From NCBI GenBank assembly GCA_044222225.1, contig JBGANR010000001.1:1-64000 (forward strand): 64,000 bases of DNA. Reading direction: 5' to 3'. Of the stretch, positions 63,760 through 64,000 are shown piece after piece. The stretch is from JBGANR01 sp044222225 (GTDB taxonomy: Bacteria > Actinomycetota > Actinomycetes > Mycobacteriales > Mycobacteriaceae). The translations under genes were made by a program, and so were the position numbers. The notes under the pieces are model-generated. The model was not told where the DNA came from, did not search any database, and was given only the letters and a program-made list of their open reading frames with translations. Position 1 is the first letter of the stretch; each line of letters opens with the position of its first letter.

Positions 63760-64000
63760 ATGACTCGGCAGAAGGCCACTGCTCAGGCAACGACGCTGTA
63801 CAGGCTGCGACACACCCTCAAACTGGAGAATGCAGTCAAGAAGAAGTACCGCGACGCTTCTGGCTTCACACAGGAGTCGTGCACCGTCAAGGACAGAGAC
63901 GCGCTACTTATCGTCGGTTCAATTGGTGGCCAGGGGCCGGTCAAGTGGGCGGCCCGCGTGAAGCAATTGACCGGCACGGTTGTGGAGGCATCCAACGAGA
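63760..64000 (+). CDS. DUF6119/TIGR04141-like 'sporadically distributed' protein (partial)
   Basis: The frame from ATG at 63760 (GAGGGGG site) stays open to the window end. RLRHTLKLENAVKKKYR...LLIVGSIGGQGPVKWAARVKQLTG resembles the N-terminus of the sporadic TIGR04141/DUF6119 family, which occurs in variable regions and defence islands and has no assigned activity. The call rests on ~80 residues only. Confidence 0.5.
   Translation, partial: MTRQKATAQATTLYRLRHTLKLENAVKKKYRDASGFTQESCTVKDRDALLIVGSIGGQGPVKWAARVKQLTGTVVEASNE

Noticed and set aside
63320..63790. Minus-strand frame at the window end, possibly a transposase remnant
   Set aside because: It overlaps the XRE-ImmA gene and the start of the next gene, and no transposase motif is visible.
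1..64000. CRISPR arrays or tRNA genes
   Set aside because: No regularly spaced direct repeats and no cloverleaf with anticodon loop were seen on either strand.

Overview
The window is high-GC actinobacterial DNA, probably from the Mycobacteriales (Gordonia/Dietzia/Tsukamurella-like; genus inferred, not proven). The evidence is a DUF222/HNH endonuclease of the '13E12' type, a very long RNase E/G, the order ndk-rne-rplU-rpmA-obgE-proB, a SepIVA-like coiled-coil gene beside coaD, and a DUF177-rnc-mutM cluster.

Positions 1-23,961 are core chromosome: a DUF222/HNH gene, a ThDP enzyme, ndk and rne (with a 528-nt leader), the rplU-rpmA ribosomal pair, obgE-proB, a Mn/Zn-type ABC transporter with palindromic operators, a Sir2 deacylase, a D-2-hydroxyacid dehydrogenase, rsmD, tam, an HSL-type hydrolase, coaD, sepIVA-like, DUF177, rnc and mutM.

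The chromosomal mutM is broken after about codon 284, where accessory DNA starts. A complete divergent mutM copy follows at once (24,260-25,099). An orphan mutM 3' end lies at 58,736-58,886, and a third, complete copy at 59,070-59,909. mutM therefore looks like the integration hotspot, with the incoming DNA supplying replacement mutM genes.

The accessory region (about 24-64 kb) is a defence island. Its backbone is a Type I restriction-modification locus (hsdM-hsdS-[higB-higA]-hsdR). hsdM is split by a 17,180-bp Tn554-like transposon (27,441-44,620), inserted exactly in the codons of the catalytic NPPY motif between 5-bp CCGCC repeats. The transposon carries three overlapping tyrosine-recombinase-type genes and a small DUF6262-like gene. 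Its cargo is an HTH regulator, a SNF2-type helicase, a DUF4391 protein, a Type III Mod methyltransferase and Res nuclease, then a translationally coupled pair: an Fe(II)/2-oxoglutarate dioxygenase-like protein and a HEPN (RNxxxH)-zinc-ribbon protein. I rate that pair the best candidate for an undescribed system.

Downstream of hsdR, on the minus strand, is a compact CBASS operon: CD-NTase, an E2-E1 fusion (Cap2), and one polypeptide that joins a JAB/JAMM peptidase to TIR and SAVED domains. It is flanked by a divergent XRE + ImmA/IrrE pair. Small gene pairs (Phd-like antitoxin + 99-aa 'RPGMYLG' protein; a ~100-aa domain protein + partner) occur twice, once on each side, which suggests two related islands in tandem. 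The window ends inside a DUF6119/TIGR04141-like gene.
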